Below are positions 34,358 through 43,020 of a stretch of DNA of 64,000 nt, in pieces; positions within the stretch are counted from its first letter, which is position 1; each line of letters starts with the position of its first letter. Where the stretch lies: contig JAKOVH010000013.1 in the NCBI GenBank assembly GCA_029782145.1, positions 310,001-374,000 on the forward strand, read 5' to 3'. The notes under the pieces are model-generated. The model did not search any database. It was not told the origin of the DNA and was given only the letters and a program-made list of their open reading frames with translations. The position numbers and the translations under genes are program-made. Origin of the DNA: Actinomycetes bacterium (GTDB lineage: Bacteria; Actinomycetota; Acidimicrobiia; Acidimicrobiales; Acidimicrobilacustridaceae).

Positions 34358-36823
34358 TCAGAAGGACTGCCAGGTGCCGGCCGGAGGGCGCTGCCCCCGG
34401 CCCGGCTGCGACCAGTCGCACACGCCGTCGGGGAAGATCCGCCGGAGTCGTTCCACCTGGGCGTCGGTGAGCGCCACGCCGTAGGCCGACGGGTCGACGT
34501 CGACCAGCGAGCACGCCACCACGTCGCCCACCAGCGGGGCGCCGGCCGCCCGCCGCGGGTCCGCGTGCAGCGGGTAGGCGGCGGCGCACGCCGTGCCCTG
34601 GTCGTAGACGCCGGCGCCGGTGACGACCTCGCCGGAGGGCAGCTCGCAGCGGTCGGTCGCCTCCGCCGGCTTGGCCGCGGCGAGCCGCTCGGCCCACGTG
34701 CCGGCTGACGCGGGCGCGTCCTCGGCGGCGGTGAGCCACTGGTCGAGCACCCGCACGACCGGCTGGCCGTAGTCCTCGGCGCCGCCCTCGAGCTGGGTGA
34801 CGAGGGTCGACAGGTCGCCGGCGGCCGGCACGGTCCAGATCGACAGCGACGGGTCGTCGGTGCCGTCGGGTCGCCGCAGCCGCTCGCGCAGGGCGAAGGC
34901 CCGCTGCCGGTCGTGCACGTCGCCGAGGGGGTCGGTGTAGGCGTTGAGCACGATGACCGGCACGTCGACGAGCCCACCGGAACCCTCGACCCCGAGCGCC
35001 CCGGCCGACCCGGTGGCCGTCCCGGCGGTGACCAGTCCAGCCCGGTAGACCCGCTCGAGCACGTCGTCGGACGCCCGGTGCCGCTGCGGCTGCCAGGCTC
35101 CGTCGAGGTCGTAGCCGCCGATGCCCTCGTTGAGATCGAGGAACTGGTCGACGCTGATGGCCCCGGACCGCACGGCGTCGAGCCCGTACTGCACCCCGAC
35201 GTTGTCGAGGGGGCGCGCCGCGTACCCGGTGGTGGGATCGGTGCCGACGACGGCGGCGTTGCTGTCCTGCCACGTGCAGCGCACCCCGTCGGGTCGCACG
35301 GCGAGGTCGTACACCTGCCCCACGAGCTCGGCGGCGCAGCCCTCGCTGGCGTCGAGGCTCTGCAGGAACGTCTGGGTCCACAGGCGGCACGTGGCGGGGG
35401 AGGCGAACCCGGTGACGGCCATCTGCTGGGCGTCGGTGAGCCCGGAGCCGCTGGGCTCGCCGTTGGGGATCACCCCGGCGGAGCCGCCGTCGCGGCCGAA
35501 CCACCGCTCGAGCAGCCCGCAGTCGGAGGCCCCCGGGGCGATGCTCACCGTGTCGGGGAAGGCGGCGGCCGGGGCGAGCGCGTCGAGGATGCCCGGCTGG
35601 TTCTGGGCGATCTGCAGCTGCTGGATGGCGCCGCCGGAGCCGCCGCTCCCGATGGTGTGGCGGGGCACCCCGTAGGTCTCGACGAAGTGCTCCTTGGCGA
35701 CCATCGCCGTCTCGGCCGACAGGGTGGTGTTGCAGGCGGTGTCGAGCGAGGTGAGCGACCCGGTGAGCACCGCGTAGCCGGCGCCGAGCAGGTCGGGCTG
35801 CAGCGCGGTGGGCGACACGGTGCCCTGCGACCACGTCGTGCCGCAGCCGCCGCCGAAGCGCATCACCAGCCGACCGTTCCACCCCGAGTCGTCCCACGGG
35901 CGACCGCCGTCGGGAGAGCTCGAAGGAGTGGCGCCGGTCGTGGCGCCGGCAGCGGGGCCGGACGGTCCGGTGGACCCGGCGCCGGGGCCGGGGTCGAGCA
36001 CGGCGATCTCGGTGATGGAGCGGTTCTGCACCGAGTGCTCGAGGCGCACCACGAACGGCACCCGACGGCCCTCGGTGGTGGTGGTCGTGGTCACGTCGGC
36101 GGGCGGTGAGGAGGGATCGCGCAGCACGGCCCACTGCCCGCTGGTGGTCATGTAGCGCCAGCCGACCACCTCCGCCACGGCGCAGTCGTCGTCGGCGGGG
36201 CCCAAGCCGGCGGCCTCGGTGGTGCACACGAACGGTGTCCGGGGCGCACCCGACAGCAGCGGCCCGGCCACCGGGTGGTCGGTGATGGTGAGCGAGGCGT
36301 CGTCGGCGCCGTTGCGGGCCTTCAGGCGCGAGGTGCCCTCGGGCAAGCCGGTGAGGGTGGCCACCAGCCGCGGCGGCGCCGCGGCGGGACGGTGGCGGGA
36401 CGTGTCGAGGGTGAACCGGTCGGTCACGTCGGCACCGTCGAGCGTGACGCGCACGTCGTCGAGGGGGTGCCCGGCCGGGGAGTCGACGGCAACCACTGCG
36501 TCGCCGCCGGTGACGTAGGCGGCCGGGCCGGAGAGCGTGGTGATCCGCAGCGGGGCGTCGGGGTCGGCGGAGCTGGAGGCCCGGCCCCCTGACGAGGTGT
36601 CGCCGTCGGTGCTCGACGCCGAGCCCGAACCGGCGCAGGCGGCGGCCAGCATTCCCAACACCAGGGCCGGCACCAGCGCCCGCACCCGACGGGACATCAG
36701 CGCCGGCACCAGGGCCGACACCCGCGCCGGCACCCGGCGGGACACCAGGGCCGGCACCCGCGCCGACACCAGAGCCGGCCTCGGTCCCCGCCGTCGAGCC
36801 GGCCTGGTTGCTGTCACCACCAC
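34358..36823 (-). CDS. DUF6351-family secreted lipoprotein, alpha/beta-hydrolase-like
   Basis: Up to 821 residues from a GTG at 36823 with a TAGGCT box eight bases upstream. A second start at 36697 gives MSRRVRALVPALVLGMLAAAC, a textbook lipoprotein signal with lipobox Cys. The region between is an Arg/Val/Ala n-region encoded by a 12-bp minisatellite. The mature part has the family pattern LSGPAAYVTGGDAVVAVD, LTITDHPVAGPLLSG, RLVMRFGGGCGTTWSQG and SAETAMVAKEHFVETYGVPR, and the nucleophile-elbow-like IGSGGSGGAIQQ. It is probably an extracellular esterase or depolymerase, but no substrate is established. Confidence 0.75.
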   Translation of the reverse strand: MVVTATRPARRRGPRPALVSARVPALVSRRVPARVSALVPALMSRRVRALVPALVLGMLAAACAGSGSASSTDGDTSSGGRASSSADPDAPLRITTLSGPAAYVTGGDAVVAVDSPAGHPLDDVRVTLDGADVTDRFTLDTSRHRPAAAPPRLVATLTGLPEGTSRLKARNGADDASLTITDHPVAGPLLSGAPRTPFVCTTEAAGLGPADDDCAVAEVVGWRYMTTSGQWAVLRDPSSPPADVTTTTTTEGRRVPFVVRLEHSVQNRSITEIAVLDPGPGAGSTGPSGPAAGATTGATPSSSPDGGRPWDDSGWNGRLVMRFGGGCGTTWSQGTVSPTALQPDLLGAGYAVLTGSLTSLDTACNTTLSAETAMVAKEHFVETYGVPRHTIGSGGSGGAIQQLQIAQNQPGILDALAPAAAFPDTVSIAPGASDCGLLERWFGRDGGSAGVIPNGEPSGSGLTDAQQMAVTGFASPATCRLWTQTFLQSLDASEGCAAELVGQVYDLAVRPDGVRCTWQDSNAAVVGTDPTTGYAARPLDNVGVQYGLDAVRSGAISVDQFLDLNEGIGGYDLDGAWQPQRHRASDDVLERVYRAGLVTAGTATGSAGALGVEGSGGLVDVPVIVLNAYTDPLGDVHDRQRAFALRERLRRPDGTDDPSLSIWTVPAAGDLSTLVTQLEGGAEDYGQPVVRVLDQWLTAAEDAPASAGTWAERLAAAKPAEATDRCELPSGEVVTGAGVYDQGTACAAAYPLHADPRRAAGAPLVGDVVACSLVDVDPSAYGVALTDAQVERLRRIFPDGVCDWSQPGRGQRPPAGTWQSF
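36662..36781. repeat. 12-bp minisatellite, about ten units, across the lipoprotein N-terminus
   Basis: Ten 12-mers such as CAGGGCCGGCAC, CCGCGCCGGCAC and CCGGCGGGACAC lie in tandem with a higher-order alternation. Each unit is four codons on the minus strand (ALVP, ARVS, RRVP types). It covers both alternative starts of the DUF6351 gene, so unit-number changes would lengthen or shorten the n-region without shifting the frame. Confidence 0.9.
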
Positions 36824-36831
36824 GCTGGGTG

Positions 36832-36837
36832 AGCCTA
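36832..36837 (-). promoter_or_regulatory. -10 box TAGGCT of a probable leaderless transcript
   Basis: On the minus strand TAGGCT ends eight bases before the GTG at 36823. This supports the longer start of the DUF6351 gene. Confidence 0.5.
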
Positions 36838-36889
36838 GGGCAGCGACTGCCGCCCTTCGGTCACCCCCGGACCCGCGGGACGAGCCCGG

Positions 36890-37948
36890 TCAGGCGATCA
36901 GGGGGTCGTCCCGACCATCCACCCCGTCGGCGTCGGCCACACCAGCCGAGGCGCCCGAGGCGGCGACCTCGCCCACGGCGGGCACGACGGCCGTCACCGA
37001 CGTGCGCTCGCCGAGGCGCTCCACCTCGACCTGGTCGGCCAGCTGCCCGACCAGCCACAGGCCGTAGCCGCCGTGGGCGCCGCCGTGCAGCGGCCGCAGG
37101 TCCGGGTAGGGGTCGTCGATGCCGGGTCCGGCGTCGGCGACCTCCACCACCACCCGGTCGTCGTCGAGCCACGTGGCCAGGGTGACCGGCGCCCGGCCGT
37201 GGCGCAGCCCGTTGGTGGCCAGCTCGGTGGCGACGAGGTGCAGCTCGGCGAGCCGGTCGGGGGACAGCACGTCGCCGTAGGCGGCGCTGAGCCGGCGCCG
37301 CACCTGGGCGCTGGCGGTGACCTCGAGGAACACGTCGGGCGCGCCGTGGGGCGCCGGCGAGGCCGTGGCCGTGGGACCCGCCGACCGGGCCCTCGGAGCG
37401 GCCCCCCACCCGCCGGCCGGGTGAGCGCCCCACACGCCAGCCGGGTGAGCGGACGATCCACCAGCCGGTGGGGCCACGGCGTGCTCGACGTGCGCGTGGC
37501 AGTGGCACGCCGTGTCGAGCTGCGCCGGCGTGAGGGTGACGGTGTCGTGGGTGCACACCGCCTTGAGCGGCAGGTGGCCGAGCACCTCGTCGACCGCCGC
37601 CTCGTACCGCGTCCAGCCGTGGTCGCGGGCCGTGCCGTCGTAGGGCACGGTGCCGATCGACCACACCGCCGGCGCCCCTGCGCCCAGCGCCTCGGACAGG
37701 AACCGGTGCAGCATGGCCATGGCCACTCCGGGCCGCTGGTAGCGCTCACCGCCGGCCACGAAGGTGACGCCGTCGGGCCGCTCCAGGCGGTCGGCCAGCG
37801 CACCGGCGGCGTCGGCGCCGAGGCACACCAGCACCGCCTCACCCCGGTCCACCGCGGCGTCGACCGTGGGGACGAGCCACTCGACCAGCTCCTCGTCGCC
37901 CGCGTGCACGAGCGCCACGTGCCGGAAGCGGGCGTCGACGGCGCTCAT
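36890..37948 (-). CDS. MEDS-domain / RsbW-like ATPase fusion (anti-sigma regulator)
   Basis: 352 residues. The N-terminal about 170 residues are a MEDS/DcmR-sensory-like domain (FRHVALVHAGDEELVEWLVP, GGERYQRPGVAMAMLHRFLS, PLKAVCTHDTVTLTPAQLDT). A repetitive linker (HPAGVWGAHPAGGWGA) follows, then a GHKL ATPase (LHLVATELATNGLRHGRAP, VVEVADAGPGIDDP, GGYGLWLVGQLADQVEVE). The layout is that of actinobacterial RsbA-type anti-sigma regulators. Its ATG overlaps the stop of the MEDS-STAS gene, so the kinase-like and STAS proteins are made together, a likely partner-switch pair. Confidence 0.85.
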   Translation of the reverse strand: MSAVDARFRHVALVHAGDEELVEWLVPTVDAAVDRGEAVLVCLGADAAGALADRLERPDGVTFVAGGERYQRPGVAMAMLHRFLSEALGAGAPAVWSIGTVPYDGTARDHGWTRYEAAVDEVLGHLPLKAVCTHDTVTLTPAQLDTACHCHAHVEHAVAPPAGGSSAHPAGVWGAHPAGGWGAAPRARSAGPTATASPAPHGAPDVFLEVTASAQVRRRLSAAYGDVLSPDRLAELHLVATELATNGLRHGRAPVTLATWLDDDRVVVEVADAGPGIDDPYPDLRPLHGGAHGGYGLWLVGQLADQVEVERLGERTSVTAVVPAVGEVAASGASAGVADADGVDGRDDPLIA

Positions 37949-38784
37949 GGTGTGGCGACCACCCGGCGGCAGTCGAGCAGCGTCAGCAGCTGGCGGACCA
38001 TCGGCGGCACGGCGTGCAGCTCGGTGGTCAGGCCGGCCCGGTTGGCGGCGTCGTCGATCTCGAGCAGCGAGCGGTGGTCGATGAAGGTGAGCTGCGAGCA
38101 GTCGATCGACAGCCACTCGGCCTGCACCGTGGCCAGCACCGCCTCGAACGCCTGGCGCAGGGCCTCGGCCTGCAACCCGTCGACCTCGCCGGACAGGGCG
38201 ATGTCGGCGGAGGGGCTGCCGTGGATCCGGAACGTGACGCTGGCGCCGTGGCTGACCGGGTGGACGCAGGCCAGCTCGTCGAAGGCGGCGGGCCCCAGCC
38301 GGGTGCGGTCGTAGGCGCACAGCGCGGTGAACGCCATGCCGGCCGCCATGCGGTGCTCGATGAGGTGCTCGTACTCGACGAAGGCCGCCCGGTCGGCGGC
38401 GTCGAGCACGATGTCGGTGACGTCGGCGGCCACCCGCAGGCCCGTGTACCCGGCGTCGAGGGCGTGGGCCACCTCGAGCGCGTAGCGGTCGACCTGCTGG
38501 CCGGGGTCGGCGCGCAGCGTGCCGATGTAGCCCTGGCCGACGTCGGCCACCACCAGGGCGCCGCGGGCGAGCAGCTCGTCGCGCCCCTCGAGCTGCTCGA
38601 GGCGGGCCAGCAGCTGCTCGGGGGAGCCGGAGCCGACGAAGCTGAGGCGCTGGCCCATCGCCAGGCCGTCGCGCAGGAACTCGACGGCCACGGCGTCGAA
38701 CGCCGCTTGGTCGTCGTACCCCCAACAGAGGTGGTCGCTCCCCCCGAGCCCTCTCGTGACGTCGAGGGCTCCTGTCAACCGCAT
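37945..38784 (-). CDS. MEDS-domain / STAS-domain fusion regulator
   Basis: 279 residues from ATG 38784. The MEDS domain (GGSDHLCWGYDDQAAFDAVA, EFLRDGLAMGQRLSFVG, DVTDIVLDAADRAAFVEYEH, FTALCAYDRTRLG) is joined to a C-terminal STAS domain (IALSGEVDGLQAEALRQAFE, LSIDCSQLTFIDHRSLLEID). The STAS phosphoacceptor loop reads IDHRSL instead of DSxGL, so it may not be phosphorylated in the usual way. A TAGGGT box six bases upstream suggests a leaderless operon promoter. The MEDS domain may sense a small molecule, as proposed for DcmR. Confidence 0.82.
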   Translation of the reverse strand: MRLTGALDVTRGLGGSDHLCWGYDDQAAFDAVAVEFLRDGLAMGQRLSFVGSGSPEQLLARLEQLEGRDELLARGALVVADVGQGYIGTLRADPGQQVDRYALEVAHALDAGYTGLRVAADVTDIVLDAADRAAFVEYEHLIEHRMAAGMAFTALCAYDRTRLGPAAFDELACVHPVSHGASVTFRIHGSPSADIALSGEVDGLQAEALRQAFEAVLATVQAEWLSIDCSQLTFIDHRSLLEIDDAANRAGLTTELHAVPPMVRQLLTLLDCRRVVATP

Positions 38785-38790
38785 CCTCGC

Positions 38791-38796
38791 ACCCTA
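38791..38796 (-). promoter_or_regulatory. -10 box TAGGGT of the MEDS operon
   Basis: On the minus strand TAGGGT ends six bases before the ATG at 38784, the spacing expected for a leaderless mRNA. Confidence 0.55.
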
Positions 38797-38854
38797 CGAC
38801 CGTCGCGCCGCCCGCACCACGGCTTCCTCGAGGAGGCGTGGTGCGGGCGCTGCG

Positions 38855-39010
38855 TCAGTACCAGTAGCGACGGCCGCCGACCTCGCGACCCATCTGGCCG
38901 AGCAGCAGCAGCACGGCGCCCACGACCACCAGGATCAGCCCGATCGTCCACAGGATCGGAACGGACAAGACCAGACCGAGCACCAGCAGCACGATTCCGA
39001 GGACGATCAT
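38855..39010 (-). CDS. DUF6131-like two-helix membrane protein, 51 residues
   Basis: The ATG at 39010 has AAGGAG upstream. Two hydrophobic helices (IVLGIVLLVLGLVLSVPILW and TIGLILVVVGAVLLLLGQMG) precede a short basic, aromatic end (REVGGRRYWY). This size and the Gly-Arg-Arg-Tyr-Trp-Tyr tail match the DUF6131 family of small actinobacterial membrane proteins. Role unknown. It sits between the MEDS genes and the CsbD gene, all on the minus strand. Confidence 0.75.
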   Translation of the reverse strand: MIVLGIVLLVLGLVLSVPILWTIGLILVVVGAVLLLLGQMGREVGGRRYWY

Positions 39011-39133
39011 CAGGCTCTCCTTCGTAGCGGGACTGTCGGCTCTCCTCTACCCACTCGCACCCGAAATGTTCCCGACTAACGAACCGCCCTCCGCCTCGCC
39101 ATCGCACCGTGGCGGCAGCTGTCGGCTCGCGCG

Positions 39134-39165
39134 GAGGATCCGGCACCGCGCGGTGCCGGATCCTC
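39134..39165. terminator. 32-bp perfect palindrome downstream of csbD
   Basis: GAGGATCCGGCACCGC and its exact complement form an uninterrupted 32-bp palindrome, 41 bases beyond the CsbD stop on the minus strand. It is placed like a terminator but has no loop and no U-tract, so a protein-binding or cruciform role is also possible. Confidence 0.55.
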
Positions 39166-39206
39166 ACGAGAGCGCTGAAAGCGGTTGCGTTGGGGCGACC
39201 CGAAGG

Positions 39207-39449
39207 TCAGCGCTGCTGCTCGGCGCGCTGGCGGGCCTCGTGCAGCTCGGCGTCGGCGCGGGCCTTCTCGGCCGCCGCTTCCTTCTGGGCCACCTCGCGC
39301 TCGGCACGGGCCTTGTCCTGCTGGGCCTCGCCCTCGTCGCGCATGCCCTCGTTGCCGGTCACGTTGCCCACGACCTCCTTGGCCTTGCCCTTGAGGTCCT
39401 CGACGATGCCGCTGGCGCCGGCCGCCGGTCCGCTGTCGTGTTCAGCCAT
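39207..39449 (-). CDS. CsbD-family stress protein
   Basis: 80 residues from the ATG at 39449 with AGGAG upstream. GIVEDLKGKAKEVVGNVTGN is the CsbD signature, followed by an Ala/Glu/Arg coiled-coil tail (AEREVAQKEAAAEKARADAE). CsbD proteins are small, hydrophilic, general-stress-induced proteins of unknown mechanism. In other bacteria they are under SigB-type control, which fits the partner-switch genes on both sides. Confidence 0.88.
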   Translation of the reverse strand: MAEHDSGPAAGASGIVEDLKGKAKEVVGNVTGNEGMRDEGEAQQDKARAEREVAQKEAAAEKARADAELHEARQRAEQQR

Positions 39450-39558
39450 GGTGTGCTCCTCTCGTTGGCGCCGCCGGGTGCGGCGCATCGGACACACGCT
39501 CTGTACCCAGCAGCCGGCTGCGGCCGCGCCGTCCACCCCGGTCGGCGGTCACAGCGCG

Positions 39559-40185
39559 CTAGCGATGGCGGCCGTCGAGCTCGAACCACACGATCTTGCC
39601 GGGGAGGAACTGGTCGACGCCCCAGCGGTCGGCCAGCCGGTCGACGATCTTCAGGCCGAACGACGGCTCCTCGGCCTCGGCGCTGTCGAGCACGGGCAGC
39701 CCGTAGCCGTAGTCGCGCACCTCGACCCGCACCCCGCCGTCGCGGCGCGCCACCGCCACCCGCACCTCCGGCTCGCCGAGGGCCAGCGCGTTCTTCACCA
39801 GCTCGTGGGTGAGCAGGTCGAGCTCGTCGAACGAGGCGAGCCCCAGCAGCCGCTGCGCCTCGCGCAGGAACGCCCGCAGCTCCACCAGCGACACGCGCTG
39901 CTCGACCGCCGCCTCCACCCGCACGAACCCTCCGCCGCTCGGCACCGCCGCGTCACCGCCACCGCCGCCGTTCGGCAGCGCCGCGTCACCGCCACCGCCG
40001 CCGTTCGGGAGCGCCGCGTCACCGCCGCCGCCACCGCCACCGGCACCGACATCAGCAGCGCCGCACGACGGCCCGGTGCCGGCTCGGCGCGGCGAGCTGG
40101 CGCACCCGCCTCGCGACGGCGCGTTGTCCTCGCCCGCCTCGTGACGCTCCTCGCCACCGGTCGGGGCGGGTGAGGGCGAGCTCAC
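39559..40185 (-). CDS. RsbW-like ATP-binding protein with Gly-rich repeat N-terminus
   Basis: 208 residues from GTG 40185 (GAGAGGA upstream). The first 85 residues are low-complexity and include three 33-36-bp repeats coding for GGGGGDAALPN-type units. The rest is a GHKL ATPase (LASFDELDLLTHELVKNALA, VRVEVRDYGYGLPV, PSFGLKIVDRLADRWGVDQF, KIVWFEL). It probably acts as an anti-sigma or regulatory kinase. An upstream 63-codon ORF overlaps the GTG by four bases. The partner is unknown. Confidence 0.8.
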   Translation of the reverse strand: MSSPSPAPTGGEERHEAGEDNAPSRGGCASSPRRAGTGPSCGAADVGAGGGGGGGDAALPNGGGGGDAALPNGGGGGDAAVPSGGGFVRVEAAVEQRVSLVELRAFLREAQRLLGLASFDELDLLTHELVKNALALGEPEVRVAVARRDGGVRVEVRDYGYGLPVLDSAEAEEPSFGLKIVDRLADRWGVDQFLPGKIVWFELDGRHR

Positions 40186-40373
40186 ACGTCCTCTCGGGCT
40201 CGTCGCGTGACCGCGGCGGGGTGCCGTCCGGCCGAGCGCGGCGCGGCGGTGGAAGCGGGCCGGGCGCCTGTGGTGATCCGGTCGCTCCGGACCGTCCCCC
40301 GGTGCCCGGCCCGCCCGGCGAGTCCGGCGGGGAGGCGGCTCATCCCCATCAGCCGGTCGCCTTCGGTCATCAC
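40182..40373 (-). CDS. possible small basic protein preceding the ATPase
   Basis: A 63-codon ORF from GTG 40373 (ATG 40370). On the minus strand a TAGGTC sequence lies a few bases upstream. Its TGA overlaps the GTG of the ATPase gene (GTGA), as in many operons in this window. The product (TEGDRLMGMSRLPAGLAGRA and on) is Arg-rich with no known domain. It may be chance, and the coupling overlap is the main support. Confidence 0.3.
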   Translation of the reverse strand: MMTEGDRLMGMSRLPAGLAGRAGHRGTVRSDRITTGARPASTAAPRSAGRHPAAVTRRAREDV

Positions 40374-40435
40374 GTCGACCTACCCGCTGTGTGCGGCGGC
40401 CATGCACGCCTCGCCGGCCCCGACGGGGGTGCTCG

Positions 40436-40807
40436 TCACCGGTAGCAGGCCAGCGCGAACGACACGGTCTTGCTCGACGTGTCGTAGCTGACGGCCACCT
40501 CCCGGGCCAGGGCGCGGACGATGCGCAGGCCCCGGCCGCCGACGTCGGGCCGCACGCCCTCGAGGGGGACGCGGGCGTCGGGTCGGCTGTCGCGCACCGC
40601 GCCGATGACGTCGCCGGCGCGCCGTTCGAGCGAGACGGTGACCTCGGTGAGGGCGTGCATGACGGCGTTGGTGACCAGCTCGGACACGACGAGGGCGAGC
40701 TCCTCGAGGGCGCCGTCGGCGCAGCCCCAGAAGCGGGCGTGGTCGACGGCCCACCGCCGGGCGCGTCCCGGCGCGTCGTTGCCGCAGGGCAGGGTCGTGT
40801 GCTCCAT
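40436..40807 (-). CDS. RsbW-like ATP-binding protein
   Basis: 123 residues from the ATG at 40807. A GTG at 40846 would add 13 residues. The GHKL boxes are EELALVVSELVTNAVMHALT, GAVRDSRPDARVPLEG, VGGRGLRIVRALAREVAVSY and KTVSFAL. It follows the PAS-PP2C gene by a short gap in the same direction, so the two form a phosphatase/kinase pair of the RsbU/RsbW type. The STAS substrate may be one of the STAS proteins in this window. Confidence 0.83.
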   Translation of the reverse strand: MEHTTLPCGNDAPGRARRWAVDHARFWGCADGALEELALVVSELVTNAVMHALTEVTVSLERRAGDVIGAVRDSRPDARVPLEGVRPDVGGRGLRIVRALAREVAVSYDTSSKTVSFALACYR

Positions 40808-40883
40808 CGAGGAGTTCCCGTACCCGTTCGCGCGCAATGGCGTCACTTCTCTTCGCGCGCGGTTCTGCGCGCTGGCGGTTCCG

Positions 40884-42827
40884 TCAGGCGGTGCGGCGGA
40901 CCAGCAGCACGCAGACGTCGTCGTCGAGGCGCCAGCCCTCGAGGCAGGCGTCGGCGACCCGCCGGCAGAACGCCGCGCCGCCGGGCCCGTCGACACGGCC
41001 CAGGACGTCGAGCAGCCGGGCGAGGCTGTCGTCGATCGACTCGGTGCGCCGCTCGACCAGCCCGTCGGTGAAGAACAGCAGCGCCCCACCGGGCGGCAGC
41101 ACCGAGTGCGACACGGGCACCGACTCGGGCATGATCCCGCACCCCAGCGGCGGCGCGGCGCACGGCTCGCTCAGCGACCACTCGCCCGAGGGGTCCTGCA
41201 CGGCGAAGGGCAGGTGGCCGGCGGAGAGCCAGCACAGCTCGCCGGTCGAAGGGTCGAGCACGAGGTAGGTGGCGGTGGCGAAGCGGCCGATGGGGTCGCG
41301 GCTGGCCACCCGGTCGAGCAGGCGCACCACCGGCAGCGGGCCGGGGTCGACCAGGGCGGCCACCCGGGCGGCGTTGCGCAGGTGGCCCATCATCTGGGCG
41401 GCCGCCAGCCCGTGGCCGGCCACGTCGCCGATGGTCATGACGAGTCGCCCGTCGTCGAGCTCGAAGTGGTCGTACCAGTCGCCGCCCACCCGGGCCACGT
41501 CGGTGGCGGGCAGGTACAAGGTGGCCACCTCGAACCCCGGTCGCTCGGGGAGGTCGGTGGGCTGCACCACGCCCTGGAGCACCTCGACGGCCATGCGCTG
41601 GCGCTCGAGCTCCACCCGGCTGTCGACCAGGGCCCGGTCGCGGCGCACCCGGTCGGTGATGTCGCGCCACGCCACGAACAGCTCGTCGCCGAGGCGGGTG
41701 GCCCGCAGGTCGTAGACGCCCCACACCGGCCGGCCGTCGACGACATCGTCGTACTCGAACGCCTCGACCACGGTCGGCACGCCGGTCTCGAAGGTCGCGA
41801 CGTACTCGTCCATCAGCTCGTCGACCCCGAGCGCCGGCCACGCCTGCAGCATGGTCATGCCCACCAGCTGGTCGGCGGTGCGGCCGCCCACCTCCTGCAC
41901 CGACTGGTTCACGTAGCCGATGCGGAAGTCGACGACCCGCCCGTGGTCGTCGCGCTCGGGCCTGAGGATCGCCACCGAGTCGTGGAGGTTGTCGACCGCC
42001 CGGCGGAACCGGTCCTCGGACTCCCGGCGGTGGGCCTCGTCGAGCTCGCTCTGCAGGCGCAGCAGGTGGGTGACCTCGGCGCAGGTCGCCCCCACCGCCA
42101 CCGTCCGGCCGGCGACGACCACCGGGTAGTAGTTCACCGTCCACTGGCGCTCGACCCCCGGGTCGGCCGGCGTCTCGCCGACCACGCGCAGGTCACGGGC
42201 CGGCTCGCCGGTGCGCAGCACCGTGCGGATGATCTCGAGCTGGCCCTCACCCATCTCGCCGAGCAGCTCGTCGACGCTGTGGCCGAGGTGGTCGTCGACC
42301 GACAGGCCGTTGATGCGGGCCATCTCCTCGTTGAGCACGACGAAGCGGCCGTCGTGGTCGAAGATGGCGAGGCCGATCGGGGCGTCGGCCAGCAGGGCGG
42401 CCAGCTGGGCCTGGGCCTCGTCGGCGCGCCGGCGGGCCCGCACCGACTCGGTGACCTCGACGCCCTGGATGAGCACCGCCTCCGGGGGGCCTTGGCGGGG
42501 GAGGGGGGCCACCGTGAAGTCGAAGTACGCCACCTCGACCTCGCCGGCGGGGCCGCGGGCCAGGCGCGCCGCTTCCTGGTGGCGGGTGCGGGGCTCTCCC
42601 GTGGCCAGGACCTCGTCGAGCAGCTGGCCGTAGCCCTGCGGCTCGAGCTCGGGCAGCGCCTCGAGGAACGGCCGGCCCAGGAGGGGGCGGTGGCCCACGG
42701 CCTGGTGGTAGGACGCGTTGGCGTAGACGAAGACGTGGTCGGGGCCGTGGCAGACGGCCACGAGCGCGGGGAGATGCTCGATGACGTACTCGGCATCGGT
42801 GGAGATGCCGGGCAGCTCGTCGTGCAT
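40884..42827 (-). CDS. multi-PAS SpoIIE/RsbU-type PP2C phosphatase
   Basis: 647 residues from the ATG at 42827 (GAGGGAG upstream). There are three PAS domains (VIEHLPALVAVCHGPDHVFV; LADAPIGLAIFDHDGRFVVL; FRRAVDNLHDSVAILRPERD), then a PP2C-type Ser/Thr phosphatase (RVGGDWYDHFELDDGRLVMT, IGDVAGHGLAAAQMM, LSAGHLPF, LLFFTDGLVERR, DDDVCVLLVRR) with the metal-binding Asp residues intact. Such proteins dephosphorylate STAS antagonists in response to signals sensed by PAS. It is the upstream gene of the ATPase at 40436 and divergent from a LuxR regulator. Confidence 0.9.
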   Translation of the reverse strand: MHDELPGISTDAEYVIEHLPALVAVCHGPDHVFVYANASYHQAVGHRPLLGRPFLEALPELEPQGYGQLLDEVLATGEPRTRHQEAARLARGPAGEVEVAYFDFTVAPLPRQGPPEAVLIQGVEVTESVRARRRADEAQAQLAALLADAPIGLAIFDHDGRFVVLNEEMARINGLSVDDHLGHSVDELLGEMGEGQLEIIRTVLRTGEPARDLRVVGETPADPGVERQWTVNYYPVVVAGRTVAVGATCAEVTHLLRLQSELDEAHRRESEDRFRRAVDNLHDSVAILRPERDDHGRVVDFRIGYVNQSVQEVGGRTADQLVGMTMLQAWPALGVDELMDEYVATFETGVPTVVEAFEYDDVVDGRPVWGVYDLRATRLGDELFVAWRDITDRVRRDRALVDSRVELERQRMAVEVLQGVVQPTDLPERPGFEVATLYLPATDVARVGGDWYDHFELDDGRLVMTIGDVAGHGLAAAQMMGHLRNAARVAALVDPGPLPVVRLLDRVASRDPIGRFATATYLVLDPSTGELCWLSAGHLPFAVQDPSGEWSLSEPCAAPPLGCGIMPESVPVSHSVLPPGGALLFFTDGLVERRTESIDDSLARLLDVLGRVDGPGGAAFCRRVADACLEGWRLDDDVCVLLVRRTA

Positions 42828-43008
42828 CGCGCTCCCTCGTCGCCTCGGCCGCTTCGGGTCGGCCCTGACCCGCACGCGCACGTTACCCGGCACACGATCG
42901 GGCGGCCGCCCGTGGAGGGGCCCTGACCGGTGGTGTCCGGCACAACCCCCCGAACGGGGGAGGGGTGGTCGTTTGCTGCCTGCTTGGGCGGGCCGGCTGT
43001 CGGTGCGA

Positions 43009-43014
43009 CAGGCT
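43009..43014 (+). promoter_or_regulatory. possible leaderless -10 box CAGGCT
   Basis: CAGGCT ends six bases before the ATG at 43021, with C in place of the first T of TANNNT. Confidence 0.35.
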
Positions 43015-43020
43015 GTCGCC

